48,572 nucleotides of DNA from a virus: IMG/VR virus record IMGVR_UViG_3300020171_000042, positions 1 through 48,572 of that record. One strand, given 5' to 3'. Below are positions 40,234 to 48,000 of this stretch, in pieces (position 1 is the first letter of the stretch; the number at the start of each line of letters is the position of its first letter). The translations under genes were made by a program, and so were the position numbers. Under the pieces are notes generated by a model. It was not told where the DNA came from and made no database searches. It saw only the letters and a list, made by a program, of their open reading frames with translations.

Positions 40234-40383
40234 ATGAGAATATGCCATTTTAAAAAGCATTGTAGGATTAGACGAGGATGCATCCACGCTATCTCTCATA
40301 AAGAAAATTTTAATTGTGGGAAGTTATGCGGTTTTTCTGGAAGCTACTGTGTAAAAATAAAATTTAAGAAACAGCCTATATAA
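40234..40383 (+). CDS. Cys-rich 49-residue protein, convergent overlap
   Basis: ATG at 40234 lies one base past the GT stop. The chain holds six cysteines and several histidines (MRICHFKKHCRIRRGCIHAI, then CGKLCGF and YC). Its last 60 bases overlap the end of the leftward glycosyltransferase gene on the other strand. The Cys pattern supports a real peptide; the overlap makes it less certain. Confidence 0.45.
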   Translation: MRICHFKKHCRIRRGCIHAISHKENFNCGKLCGFSGSYCVKIKFKKQPI

Positions 40384-41139
40384 TCTATGCTTAAAAGTCT
40401 TTTTAATATATCTATCTGCCCAGCGACAATAGTTTCGGTATCGAGAAACTGTTTCTAACCGTTTGTTAGTAGTAGCATCATTAATAGGATAGTGATAAAC
40501 CTTAACTTGTGGATGATAAAGTAACTTGCCATATTGCTTAATCCTATAACATAAATCTACATCGCACCATTCTGCTACTCCTTCAAAACCTAAATCAAAT
40601 CCATTAACCTTTTCCATTACCCACTTCCTAATGGCAAATTGGCTGGGTTCAAGAAAGTCTACATAATGCCATTCGTGTGAAAAGACAGTAGAATAATTTG
40701 CTCCGTGAGAAGAAGCACCGCATTTGGAGATATAACCTGGAATTAACTTTTTACCATCTAAAAATATCTTATCATATAACCAGCCAACATAACTTGCCTT
40801 AAATACATCTCTGTTTTTTAAATAGTCAGTAGGCACATAAGTCGCCCCTGTAACACCTACAATATCTTCTCTTGTTTCAAAGATAGTTACTATATTTTTA
40901 AGCCAATCGTCATTGACTATTTCTATATCATCATCCGCCCAAAGTAGAATTTCGCCCTTTGCTTTTCTCCAACCTTTATCTTTTAACTCTACAAGCCGAC
41001 CTTCTTCCTCACAAAGTATAATTTCGTAATCCTTAAAGGTTTGCTTCTCTATTGATTTAAGGCAACGATTTAGGTTTTCTTTACGATTAAGTGAGCAAAT
41101 TATGATACTGATTTTTGGATTATCCATTTTTAAATTCAT
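40324..41139 (-). CDS. Family 2 glycosyltransferase 3
   Basis: 271 residues; an inner ATG at 41127 (MDNPKISIIICSLNRKENL) is an equally good start. GT-A signals: ISIIICSLNRKENL, GEILLWADDDIEI with the DDD at about 70-72, then QFAIRKWVMEKVNGF and EWCDVDLCYRIKQ. It is the last gene of the leftward glycan operon and converges on the rightward block. No terminator is visible between the two. Confidence 0.87.
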   Translation of the reverse strand: MNLKMDNPKISIIICSLNRKENLNRCLKSIEKQTFKDYEIILCEEEGRLVELKDKGWRKAKGEILLWADDDIEIVNDDWLKNIVTIFETREDIVGVTGATYVPTDYLKNRDVFKASYVGWLYDKIFLDGKKLIPGYISKCGASSHGANYSTVFSHEWHYVDFLEPSQFAIRKWVMEKVNGFDLGFEGVAEWCDVDLCYRIKQYGKLLYHPQVKVYHYPINDATTNKRLETVSRYRNYCRWADRYIKKTFKHRLYRLFLKFYFYTVASRKTA

Positions 41140-41839
41140 AACTAAAGTGCATAGGCATATAATCTTCTTCTTTATCTAATTTATCAGGGAAGATAAATAT
41201 ATTTTTTGTTTTCTTTGATAATGTTTCGATGAGATTTGTAATATATTTTGTATTGGGTAAATGTTCTATTACATCTTTTAAAATTATTATATCGTAATTA
41301 TCTTCTATTTCTTGTTCTTGCAAATCAATAACCCCAATATCCATATTCAATTCTTTAGTTAAATATTTCATCCATTCAACACTGATTTTACTTATTTCCG
41401 CAAAAGATGTTTTAAAACCAAGTTTATGCAATAAAATGGCTTGGTAGCCACTTCCACCTCCATAATCCAAAACTTTTTTATGGTTGTTCTTTCTCAAATG
41501 TGGGAGAATAATTTCCTTCAATACCTTCTCATAGTGCATTATATCCATATTTTTTAATAGATTTCTAAAGAAGTCGTATGGAGTAATTCTATAAAACTGT
41601 TTTATCTCTTCTTCGGTTTCGGGATTGCAAGCCTTCCAGAAAAGAAAATCTAACTTCAGACTAAAGTCGATAGAGGCTAATTTTTCTATATCTTCTCGTG
41701 TAATCGGGTGTTCAACCAAGTTGTAATATTGATTAAAAAAGATAATTGCTTTCTCTGTAATTTCTTCGTCAATTATACGCTGTTCTAAATATTTCTTGGT
41801 AATTTTGCAAGAGATATTATCAATTTCTTGAATGTCCAT
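41120..41839 (-). CDS. SAM methyltransferase
   Basis: 239 residues, taking ATG 41839 (MDIQEIDNISCKI) rather than an upstream GTG. The N-terminal half is helical. The SAM loop KVLDYGGGSGYQAILL and the DIIILKDVIEHLPNTKYI segment mark a class I methyltransferase of the Methyltransf_11/23 type. It overlaps glycosyltransferases on both sides. A sugar O-methyltransferase is the likely role. Confidence 0.8.
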   Translation of the reverse strand: MDIQEIDNISCKITKKYLEQRIIDEEITEKAIIFFNQYYNLVEHPITREDIEKLASIDFSLKLDFLFWKACNPETEEEIKQFYRITPYDFFRNLLKNMDIMHYEKVLKEIILPHLRKNNHKKVLDYGGGSGYQAILLHKLGFKTSFAEISKISVEWMKYLTKELNMDIGVIDLQEQEIEDNYDIIILKDVIEHLPNTKYITNLIETLSKKTKNIFIFPDKLDKEEDYMPMHFSYEFKNG

Positions 41840-42690
41840 ATTCCATAAACCCCCAAAGTTATAAGACAAACAGGTAAATGTAAAAACCACGCTTTGTCTT
41901 TAATAATCCTATAACCTTTAACTGACAGATAAAGCGGATAGATTAAGGTCAAAGTTGAAACAATAAACCAAGCCAATCTTGGTAAATCCTTTCTTTCTAC
42001 CATATGCCACCTACGACCTTCGGAAAACTTATCAGCATATTTAAGGCGTTTTAGGAAGAATTTAAAGATATTTCCACCTGTCCTATGCCAAATAGTAGTA
42101 TTTACCAAAGCATAAGTTTTATATCCCAAATTTATTAAATCTTGAAATACATCTATATGAAAATAATGCTCAATATCGGCTTTCATTAAGATATCTTTTC
42201 TTACAAACATTCCATTATCGCCAAAAGTTAAACATTCATTAAAGTTGAAATGCAAAAAATCTATATTACTTCTTTTATTAATCAATAAATAACTCATTTT
42301 ATCGTTTTTCTTTAGGTAAAAAGGTATAGGGTCATTAACTCCAAACAAAGCAAAATAACGGTTTAATATATCATCATCTTTATAATACCAATATTGATGA
42401 GGATAAGAACCATATACAGGATAAGGTTCGTTCCAACTTTCTATAATAGGTTTGAGGCATTTCTCAAAAAATCTATCATCATTTAGATAATTATCAGAGG
42501 CAAGAATACAGATAATGCTACCTTTTGCCCTTTTTAATCCTATGGCTTTGGCAATCTCAGAATTACCTTCAGTTATAATTATAGTTTCAAAATTATGGAA
42601 GGTTTGTTGAGATAAGGAATACTCAAGGTCTTTTAGTTTGGGGTCATTGCGGTCTTTAGCGGTAATAATGCAACTTAAAAGTGCTCCCAT
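41785..42690 (-). CDS. Family 2 glycosyltransferase 4 with membrane C-terminus
   Basis: 301 residues. GT-A start LLSCIITAKDRNDPKLKDLE, with LKRAKGSIICILASDNYLND where ASD replaces the usual DxD. Hydrophobic segments at about 240-290 (WFIVSTLTLIYPLYLSVKG and HLPVCLITLGVYGIW) place it at the membrane. The altered DxD may alter metal or donor use. It overlaps the methyltransferase gene by 55 bases and follows gmd by 6. Confidence 0.8.
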   Translation of the reverse strand: MGALLSCIITAKDRNDPKLKDLEYSLSQQTFHNFETIIITEGNSEIAKAIGLKRAKGSIICILASDNYLNDDRFFEKCLKPIIESWNEPYPVYGSYPHQYWYYKDDDILNRYFALFGVNDPIPFYLKKNDKMSYLLINKRSNIDFLHFNFNECLTFGDNGMFVRKDILMKADIEHYFHIDVFQDLINLGYKTYALVNTTIWHRTGGNIFKFFLKRLKYADKFSEGRRWHMVERKDLPRLAWFIVSTLTLIYPLYLSVKGYRIIKDKAWFLHLPVCLITLGVYGIWTFKKLIISLAKLPRNI

Positions 42691-42696
42691 AGTTTT

Positions 42697-43683
42697 TTAA
42701 TCATATCTTGCACCAAATTTTAATCTTTCCAAATCCGATGAAACCATAATATTTACTAATTCTTTAAATGAAATTTTAGATTTCCATCCTAAAATCTTTT
42801 CTGCTTTTCGTGCATCCCCAAGCAAATAATCAACTTCCGCAGGTCTCATAAATTTGGGATTTTGTTTTATATAATCTTGCCAATTATGTATTTCTACCAC
42901 CTCAAATGCCATTTGCACAAACTCTTTTATAGAATGGGTTTCGCCTGTTGCAAGAACGAAATCATCGGGTTCATTTAATTGCAATATCTTCCAAAATGCC
43001 TCGCAAAACTCTGGAGCATAACCGAAGTCCCTTTTAGTATCTAAATTGCCTAATTCAATATGAGTTGCTAAACCTAAATGTATTTTAGCCACACCATAAG
43101 AAATCTTGCGGGAGACAAATTCGAGCCCTCTGCGAAAACTTTCGTGATTAAAACTTACACCGCAGCTTATAAACATATCATAGCTCTCACGATAATTTAC
43201 ACAGATATAATGGGCTGCTGCCTTTGAACATCCATAGACACTACGAGGATAGAATTTTGTAGTTTCAGTTTGAGGAGTTTCTTGAACCTTACCGAATTGC
43301 TCGCTGGAGGAAGCCTGATATATCCTTGTATCTTTCTTTCCAAAAGCCCTAATTGCTTCTAATAAACGAATAACTCCCGTAGCATTAACATCAAAAGTAT
43401 ATTCAGGAGTATCCCAAGAGGCTTTGACGAAACTTTGGGCAGCAAGATTGTAGCACTCATCAGGCTGAATTGAATTTATTGTTCTATTTAAGGAAGAACT
43501 ATCCAATATATCGCCATTTATCAACTCTATATCATTTATTATTTTTTCAATTCTCCACATATTATTTACCGATGAACGTCTAATTAACCCATAAATTTTA
43601 TAATCTTTAATAAGTAAATATTCTGCTAAATGACTTCCATCCATCCCTGTGATACCTGTAATTAATGCTACCTTTTTAGACAT
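42697..43683 (-). CDS. gmd: GDP-mannose 4,6-dehydratase
   Basis: 328 residues, full length. It converts GDP-mannose to GDP-4-keto-6-deoxymannose, the first step to GDP-fucose, rhamnose, perosamine and related sugars. NAD(P)-binding TGITGMDG is at 9-16, YNLAAQSFV near 78-86, a catalytic SSSEQFG, and the YGCSK pair for Tyr/Lys catalysis. NHESFRRG differs from the usual NHESPRRG. GNLDTKRDFG is present. Supplies deoxysugar for the glycosyltransferases around it. Confidence 0.93.
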   Translation of the reverse strand: MSKKVALITGITGMDGSHLAEYLLIKDYKIYGLIRRSSVNNMWRIEKIINDIELINGDILDSSSLNRTINSIQPDECYNLAAQSFVKASWDTPEYTFDVNATGVIRLLEAIRAFGKKDTRIYQASSSEQFGKVQETPQTETTKFYPRSVYGCSKAAAHYICVNYRESYDMFISCGVSFNHESFRRGLEFVSRKISYGVAKIHLGLATHIELGNLDTKRDFGYAPEFCEAFWKILQLNEPDDFVLATGETHSIKEFVQMAFEVVEIHNWQDYIKQNPKFMRPAEVDYLLGDARKAEKILGWKSKISFKELVNIMVSSDLERLKFGARYD

Positions 43684-43864
43684 AGATTTCTTCCAAAATT
43701 GTGTAATTTTGCATGGTCAATTCTATTCATAATCTTCAAATTTCTAATACGATTATCTAATTTATTCCCGTTGATCTGAATATTTTTGGTCTTACATTTT
43801 TTGAACGTGTGAAGAATTTGCCACATTGTAAACAAATGTTTGGTTTACAAATTATCCATTTCAT
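43668..43864 (-). pseudogene. Decayed HNH endonuclease fragment
   Basis: ATG 43864 opens a 35-codon frame (MKWIICKPNICLQCGKFFTR) that stops at 43757. In another frame from about 43775 the DNA reads QINGNKLDNRIRNLKIMNRI and DHAKLHNFG, the C-terminal HNH pattern usually written HHxxGNKLxNRxxNL...H.....H. The catalytic His pair has become IQ, the middle is missing, and the frames do not join. The fragment ends inside the gmd start. It is the scar of a former homing gene in the glycan operon. Confidence 0.6.
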
Positions 43865-44178
43865 TTCGTAAATATATCTCCTTTATCGTACGGTTCACTC
43901 AAAAGTTCTATCAATTCAGAATTTTCCATTGCATAAATAGCATGCATTTCTAATGGATTTATCATAAAACATTCGCCCTCTTTTATTTCTTCTTCATTGA
44001 CTTTTATCCTACCTCGTAGAAGATAAAATAACTCTTTCTTATGTTTATGATAATGTCCTCCGAAAGTATCTCCTTTGTTGATTAAAAGATAATTAACTTG
44101 TTTCCATAAACCTGTATTTATTTGAACAAGCAAACCTCTATCATCTTTTCTCGTATATTCTACATTAAGTCTTTGCAC
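43861..44178 (-). CDS. Cupin protein, sugar-epimerase-like
   Basis: 105 residues. The cupin barrel motif 1 is GGHYHKHKKELFYLLRGRIK (His and Glu metal ligands) and motif 2 FMINPLEMHAIYAME. Cupins of this size in sugar clusters act as isomerases, epimerases or sensors. It overlaps the GT-C gene by 14 bases and is followed by the HNH remnant and gmd. A role in nucleotide-sugar tailoring is inferred from neighbours. Confidence 0.75.
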   Translation of the reverse strand: MQRLNVEYTRKDDRGLLVQINTGLWKQVNYLLINKGDTFGGHYHKHKKELFYLLRGRIKVNEEEIKEGECFMINPLEMHAIYAMENSELIELLSEPYDKGDIFTK

Positions 44179-45904
44179 TTATAACCTCTGGCTTAACCAT
44201 TTTATTAACTGTTTCTTTGATAAAGATAAAGTTATTATCTCTCACCTTGATTATTTCTTCGGGAGTTATGGGTTTAGACATTGTTTCTTTATCTTTTGCC
44301 AATTGAATAAGCCGTGCCTTTAATTGATTTTCTTCTTGTTGGATAAAAGTAAGGTCTCTTTTTTGGCTTTCTCCAAATTTCTTATGTAGGTTATTTACTT
44401 CATCTAACTGCTTACGGATATTTCTTGCTTCTTCAAATTTAGCAGGGTCTTTTTCAACTATACCTAACTGTTGAGATAAAGCATTTAATTCTTGAATATA
44501 TGACAATTCGTGTTCTAATTGCTGTAATTCTTTAGTCCATAATTCCTTAAAATGGCATTGGGGGCTCTCTATCGCCTTTTTGAGATATTCTCTGGCGTTG
44601 ACAAAATCCCCTCTTTGTTTCAAAACCGAATGTATATTATAATGCGCTACATCATAAGTAGGGTTAATTTTAAGGGCTATCTGCCACATATCTACCGCCG
44701 AACCTATTAAGTTACATTTCATATACACCACCCCAAGATTACCGAAAGCCACCTCACTATCAGGAAAATTCCACACATTACTTTGATAGAAAGATACTTC
44801 TTCGTTATAGGTAGGTAGGTGCACCCAAGTTCGCATAAGATATAATCCAACGGTGAGAGCCATTAAAACGGGATAGCCCCCAAAAAAGAAAGTATCTAAT
44901 GTTAAAACCTCATAGGCGATTAACAAACAAATTCCTATATTTGCTATATAGACATACCTTTCCGAAACAAATTGATGTATGGTAATCCAATTAAGAAATA
45001 CGAAGATATAAGCAAGATACCAAAGGATAGCAAATCTTATGATATTATTACCGAACCAGAAACCTGCTATAAAACCTAAAAGTATGATAAACCCCAACCA
45101 AAACCACTTATTTTCTTTCTCGGTTTTTTCGGAATAGTGATATTCAAAGGTATGATATAATGCTAATCTTTTAGGAAAGAAACAAAGTCGGGTATAATAA
45201 GCAAGGGATTTTATGGCTACAATGATTTTCTGGGGTTTTAACTTGGTAGAAAGGGCTAAATTCTGCTCTTTGAAAACACCAGTGCGTAAGGTTATTACCT
45301 CTTTAATTATCCCTAAACCTGCCATAAGACTGATAACTAACCCTATTATAGCAAGGAAATAATTGCCAAAAAATGCCTGTAAGGCAAAGGTCGCTAAAAC
45401 AGCAAACTGGGCAGTGGTAGAGATATAATAGAAAATACCATATAATATGACGCAAAGGGCTAAAAAGCCCGAATTTAAGGCGTTGGGCGTTAAAATAGGA
45501 CTATTCTGGGCTATTGCCACCCAATTAAACCCCAAAAGGCAGAAAAACAGCCCTATAAGGTATCCCCTGCCCGAAATCCACGCTACTGACTGGATACAAA
45601 TAGGATGAATAGCAAATAGGATACAAGTATAAAATGCTAACTTTATGGGGATAAAAGTAATGAGGAACGAAAAAAGCAGGATTACATTGGTATTGTGTAG
45701 AAAGATAGAAAAGAGATGATTTCTGCGGGGGGATTTATCAAGCAGTTTATATAAAAGCCATTTATTGAGATGGCCATAATCAAACTTTTTTAATTTGCCG
45801 TCATAGTTTTGTAACCCTTCAATATCATCAGAAACAAAACCAGCATTGATACAATGCCAATATGTCAACCAACTTATAAAACTTAAGAATAATAGATAGA
45901 ACAT
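44165..45904 (-). CDS. Membrane GT-C-like glycosyltransferase with TPR domain
   Basis: 579 residues from ATG 45904; a TTG at 45916 adds four. The N-terminal about 350 residues hold many transmembrane helices with GFVSDDIEGL in the first loop (a GT-C-type acidic pair), an ISGRGYLIGLFF segment, and HQFVSERYVYIANIGICLL. This layout is that of TMTC/ArnT-like lipid-linked-sugar transferases. The second part has TPR repeats (NLGVVYMKCNLIGSAVDMW, IALKINPTYDVAHYN), followed by a coiled coil. It probably transfers a polyprenyl-linked sugar outside the membrane. It is first in the leftward glycan operon. Confidence 0.75.
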   Translation of the reverse strand: MFYLLFLSFISWLTYWHCINAGFVSDDIEGLQNYDGKLKKFDYGHLNKWLLYKLLDKSPRRNHLFSIFLHNTNVILLFSFLITFIPIKLAFYTCILFAIHPICIQSVAWISGRGYLIGLFFCLLGFNWVAIAQNSPILTPNALNSGFLALCVILYGIFYYISTTAQFAVLATFALQAFFGNYFLAIIGLVISLMAGLGIIKEVITLRTGVFKEQNLALSTKLKPQKIIVAIKSLAYYTRLCFFPKRLALYHTFEYHYSEKTEKENKWFWLGFIILLGFIAGFWFGNNIIRFAILWYLAYIFVFLNWITIHQFVSERYVYIANIGICLLIAYEVLTLDTFFFGGYPVLMALTVGLYLMRTWVHLPTYNEEVSFYQSNVWNFPDSEVAFGNLGVVYMKCNLIGSAVDMWQIALKINPTYDVAHYNIHSVLKQRGDFVNAREYLKKAIESPQCHFKELWTKELQQLEHELSYIQELNALSQQLGIVEKDPAKFEEARNIRKQLDEVNNLHKKFGESQKRDLTFIQQEENQLKARLIQLAKDKETMSKPITPEEIIKVRDNNFIFIKETVNKMVKPEVISAKT

Positions 45905-45939
45905 AAAAAAAGGCAAATCCTTCGTAAAAAGGTTCTGCC
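45905..45939 (-). terminator. Attenuator-like hairpin in the leader of the glycan operon
   Basis: On the minus strand GGCAGAACC (45939-45931) and GGATTTGCC (45920-45912) pair at seven of nine positions, followed by seven T up to the ATG at 45904. This is a terminator-like structure between the promoter and the first gene. It may attenuate transcription or mask the ribosome site. Confidence 0.5.
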
Positions 45940-45952
45940 CTTAATTGGTAAA

Positions 45953-45981
45953 AGTATAATATATAAAGATTAGTTTGTCAA
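45953..45981 (-). promoter_or_regulatory. Sigma-70-type promoter of the leftward glycan operon
   Basis: Read leftward: TTGACA (45981-45976), 17-base spacer, TATACT (45958-45953). It is identical in boxes and spacing to the early promoter at 20213. It drives the GT-C gene and the genes below it, separately from virion genes on the same strand. Confidence 0.85.
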
Positions 45982-45985
45982 GAGA

Positions 45986-47998
45986 TTATTTATTCGCTGC
46001 TACATCACCTAACACAGAACGCAAAGCCCAACGACCGATAGTTTGTGGTATGCCTGCGGGAACAGATGCCACACCAGCAATTGCCGCTTTTATAATAGTG
46101 GCTTTTCGCTTAATATGTATAAGTTTCTCTACTCTTAATTTCCTTTCTACTAATTGCAATTGACGAAGTTCGCCATTTACTTTATTTAATCCTATCATTT
46201 TATCAACAGTCATCTTGCCTTTTTCTAATTCGTCAATTTGATTAGTTAATTCAAAAGACCTTTCGGCAAGTAACCTATTGACTTCTCTTTCCCCTTCATC
46301 AAGGGCATTTACTCTTTCGCTAAATCGAGTCATCATATCGTCAAGATTACTGCGCTGTGTTACTTTAAGTTGTTCTAATGCACTTTTTTGGGATAATAAT
46401 TTACCGCCAACCTCTTTTGCCTTTCCACTTACTTTTCCTACACCAGGAGCAAACTCTGTGCCTTCCTCTAAAAACTGAAGTGTTCTTGCTTCTTGTGGAA
46501 CTAACTCTCCAGTGGCGGCTTTCCTTAAAAATCCTGCACCAGGTGTCTTTTGAAATTCTGAAGCATAAGGTTTAAATACTCTACCAGAAGTTTTCATTCC
46601 TTCTATTACAGGACGATATGCCTGTTGTAATTCCTTAAATGCTGGAACATTATCTGCTACATAATTACCATATTTATCGTGTAATACTATTTGGGCTAAA
46701 TCATCTTCGGTAATTCTTATTCCAGATTTAGAAGTTGTTGACATTGAACGCATAATATCTCTGACTTCTTTGTTAAATTCTTTAAAATCTATCTTTTCGC
46801 CTAAGTCTCTTGTAACTTCTCCTTCAGAATTATAAATCTCATATTTCGCTTTTAATCTATTTAACAGTCCTCTACCTTTACCAGTTACTATATTCATTTC
46901 ATCTAATTCTTTTGTCGTATCATCTAATATACCAAATGCTGTTTCTACTGTAAGTGGCTTATTGCTATTACCAAGCACTTCGCTATATTTACCTAATCTT
47001 TCACCATAAGCACTGCTATTTGCTCTAAAAAAATCTTTAAGTAATGGCTGTATATCTTCTGCGCCCTGCTGACTAACTTTGTTTAATTCGTCATCAAGAA
47101 TTTTAAGGTTGTCTTGTATGGTTAATCTTGCACTTCTATCATTTATACGTTGTAAAGTAAAATCCGATTGTTTCTGTTTTCCTAATAATTTCCTTTTTGT
47201 GCTTATATCTTGTTTGACTACTTGACCAAATTGTTGAAAAGTCATTTTAGACTCTTTAGTTCTTCCAATATCTTCGGTCAAAGTTTCTGCTTTTTGGGAT
47301 AATTCTTGTCCTCGTAACAATGTTTTGCCTTTTGCCTTTTGTGTTTGAGCAGTAACTTGGTCTCTTAAAGGAAGGTTGCGTAAAGCATCTTCATCATATT
47401 CTTGTCTTGCTACAAACTTTCTAAAATTACGCATAGGAGTGCCGAAAGTAAGACGAACATTTTTAATACCTTTTTCTGCAAGAGTAGTTACAGGTTTAAT
47501 AAAACTACTTATGTCAGAAGTCATTTGGGTTGTTTTTGCAACTGCTTTACCAAATTCTCTATGTAAACCTTTACTTTTTGCCATTGCCCCACCGATATAA
47601 GTAAAAGGATTTGAAGCCATATCAATTGCTTCACCGACAAAAGAAGCAGGAAGCGCCCTCGCAAAATCCAATACCTTATTACCTGTGGGCTGTATTTCTT
47701 CTTTTAGATATAAATACTCTCCCATAGAAGGAATTGTGCTTGGTTTCATAAATCCCTGTATCGCACTTTTATCTTCTTGATAAGCACCTCTAATAAATCC
47801 AGGCACTCTCTCACCTATATCACCCCAAAGATTATATTTATCCTGTTCAAACTTTGCTTCTGTCATCCATTTAGGAAAGACATAATTAGTAATTTTATCT
47901 ACAATAGTTTGTGTCTTATTGGCTTCTATGTTAGATATATTTCTGCGTGCTAATTCCCTGCGTGCTAATTCGACTCTTGCTTGTTCTGGAGTTGCCAT
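45986..47998 (-). CDS. Large helical probable internal virion protein
   Basis: 670 residues, helical and charged throughout. There are coiled-coil stretches at about 200-330 and 530-630, and a C-terminal small-residue segment (IIKAAIAGVASVPAGIPQT) that is amphipathic or membrane-active. An ALPASFVGEAIDMASNPFTYIGG-like small-residue stretch lies near residue 110. It sits with the 319- and 501-residue genes, like the ejection-protein trio of podoviruses. Its stop lies 5 bases from the glycan promoter. The role is inferred. Confidence 0.6.
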   Translation of the reverse strand: MATPEQARVELARRELARRNISNIEANKTQTIVDKITNYVFPKWMTEAKFEQDKYNLWGDIGERVPGFIRGAYQEDKSAIQGFMKPSTIPSMGEYLYLKEEIQPTGNKVLDFARALPASFVGEAIDMASNPFTYIGGAMAKSKGLHREFGKAVAKTTQMTSDISSFIKPVTTLAEKGIKNVRLTFGTPMRNFRKFVARQEYDEDALRNLPLRDQVTAQTQKAKGKTLLRGQELSQKAETLTEDIGRTKESKMTFQQFGQVVKQDISTKRKLLGKQKQSDFTLQRINDRSARLTIQDNLKILDDELNKVSQQGAEDIQPLLKDFFRANSSAYGERLGKYSEVLGNSNKPLTVETAFGILDDTTKELDEMNIVTGKGRGLLNRLKAKYEIYNSEGEVTRDLGEKIDFKEFNKEVRDIMRSMSTTSKSGIRITEDDLAQIVLHDKYGNYVADNVPAFKELQQAYRPVIEGMKTSGRVFKPYASEFQKTPGAGFLRKAATGELVPQEARTLQFLEEGTEFAPGVGKVSGKAKEVGGKLLSQKSALEQLKVTQRSNLDDMMTRFSERVNALDEGEREVNRLLAERSFELTNQIDELEKGKMTVDKMIGLNKVNGELRQLQLVERKLRVEKLIHIKRKATIIKAAIAGVASVPAGIPQTIGRWALRSVLGDVAANK

Positions 47999-48000
47999 TA

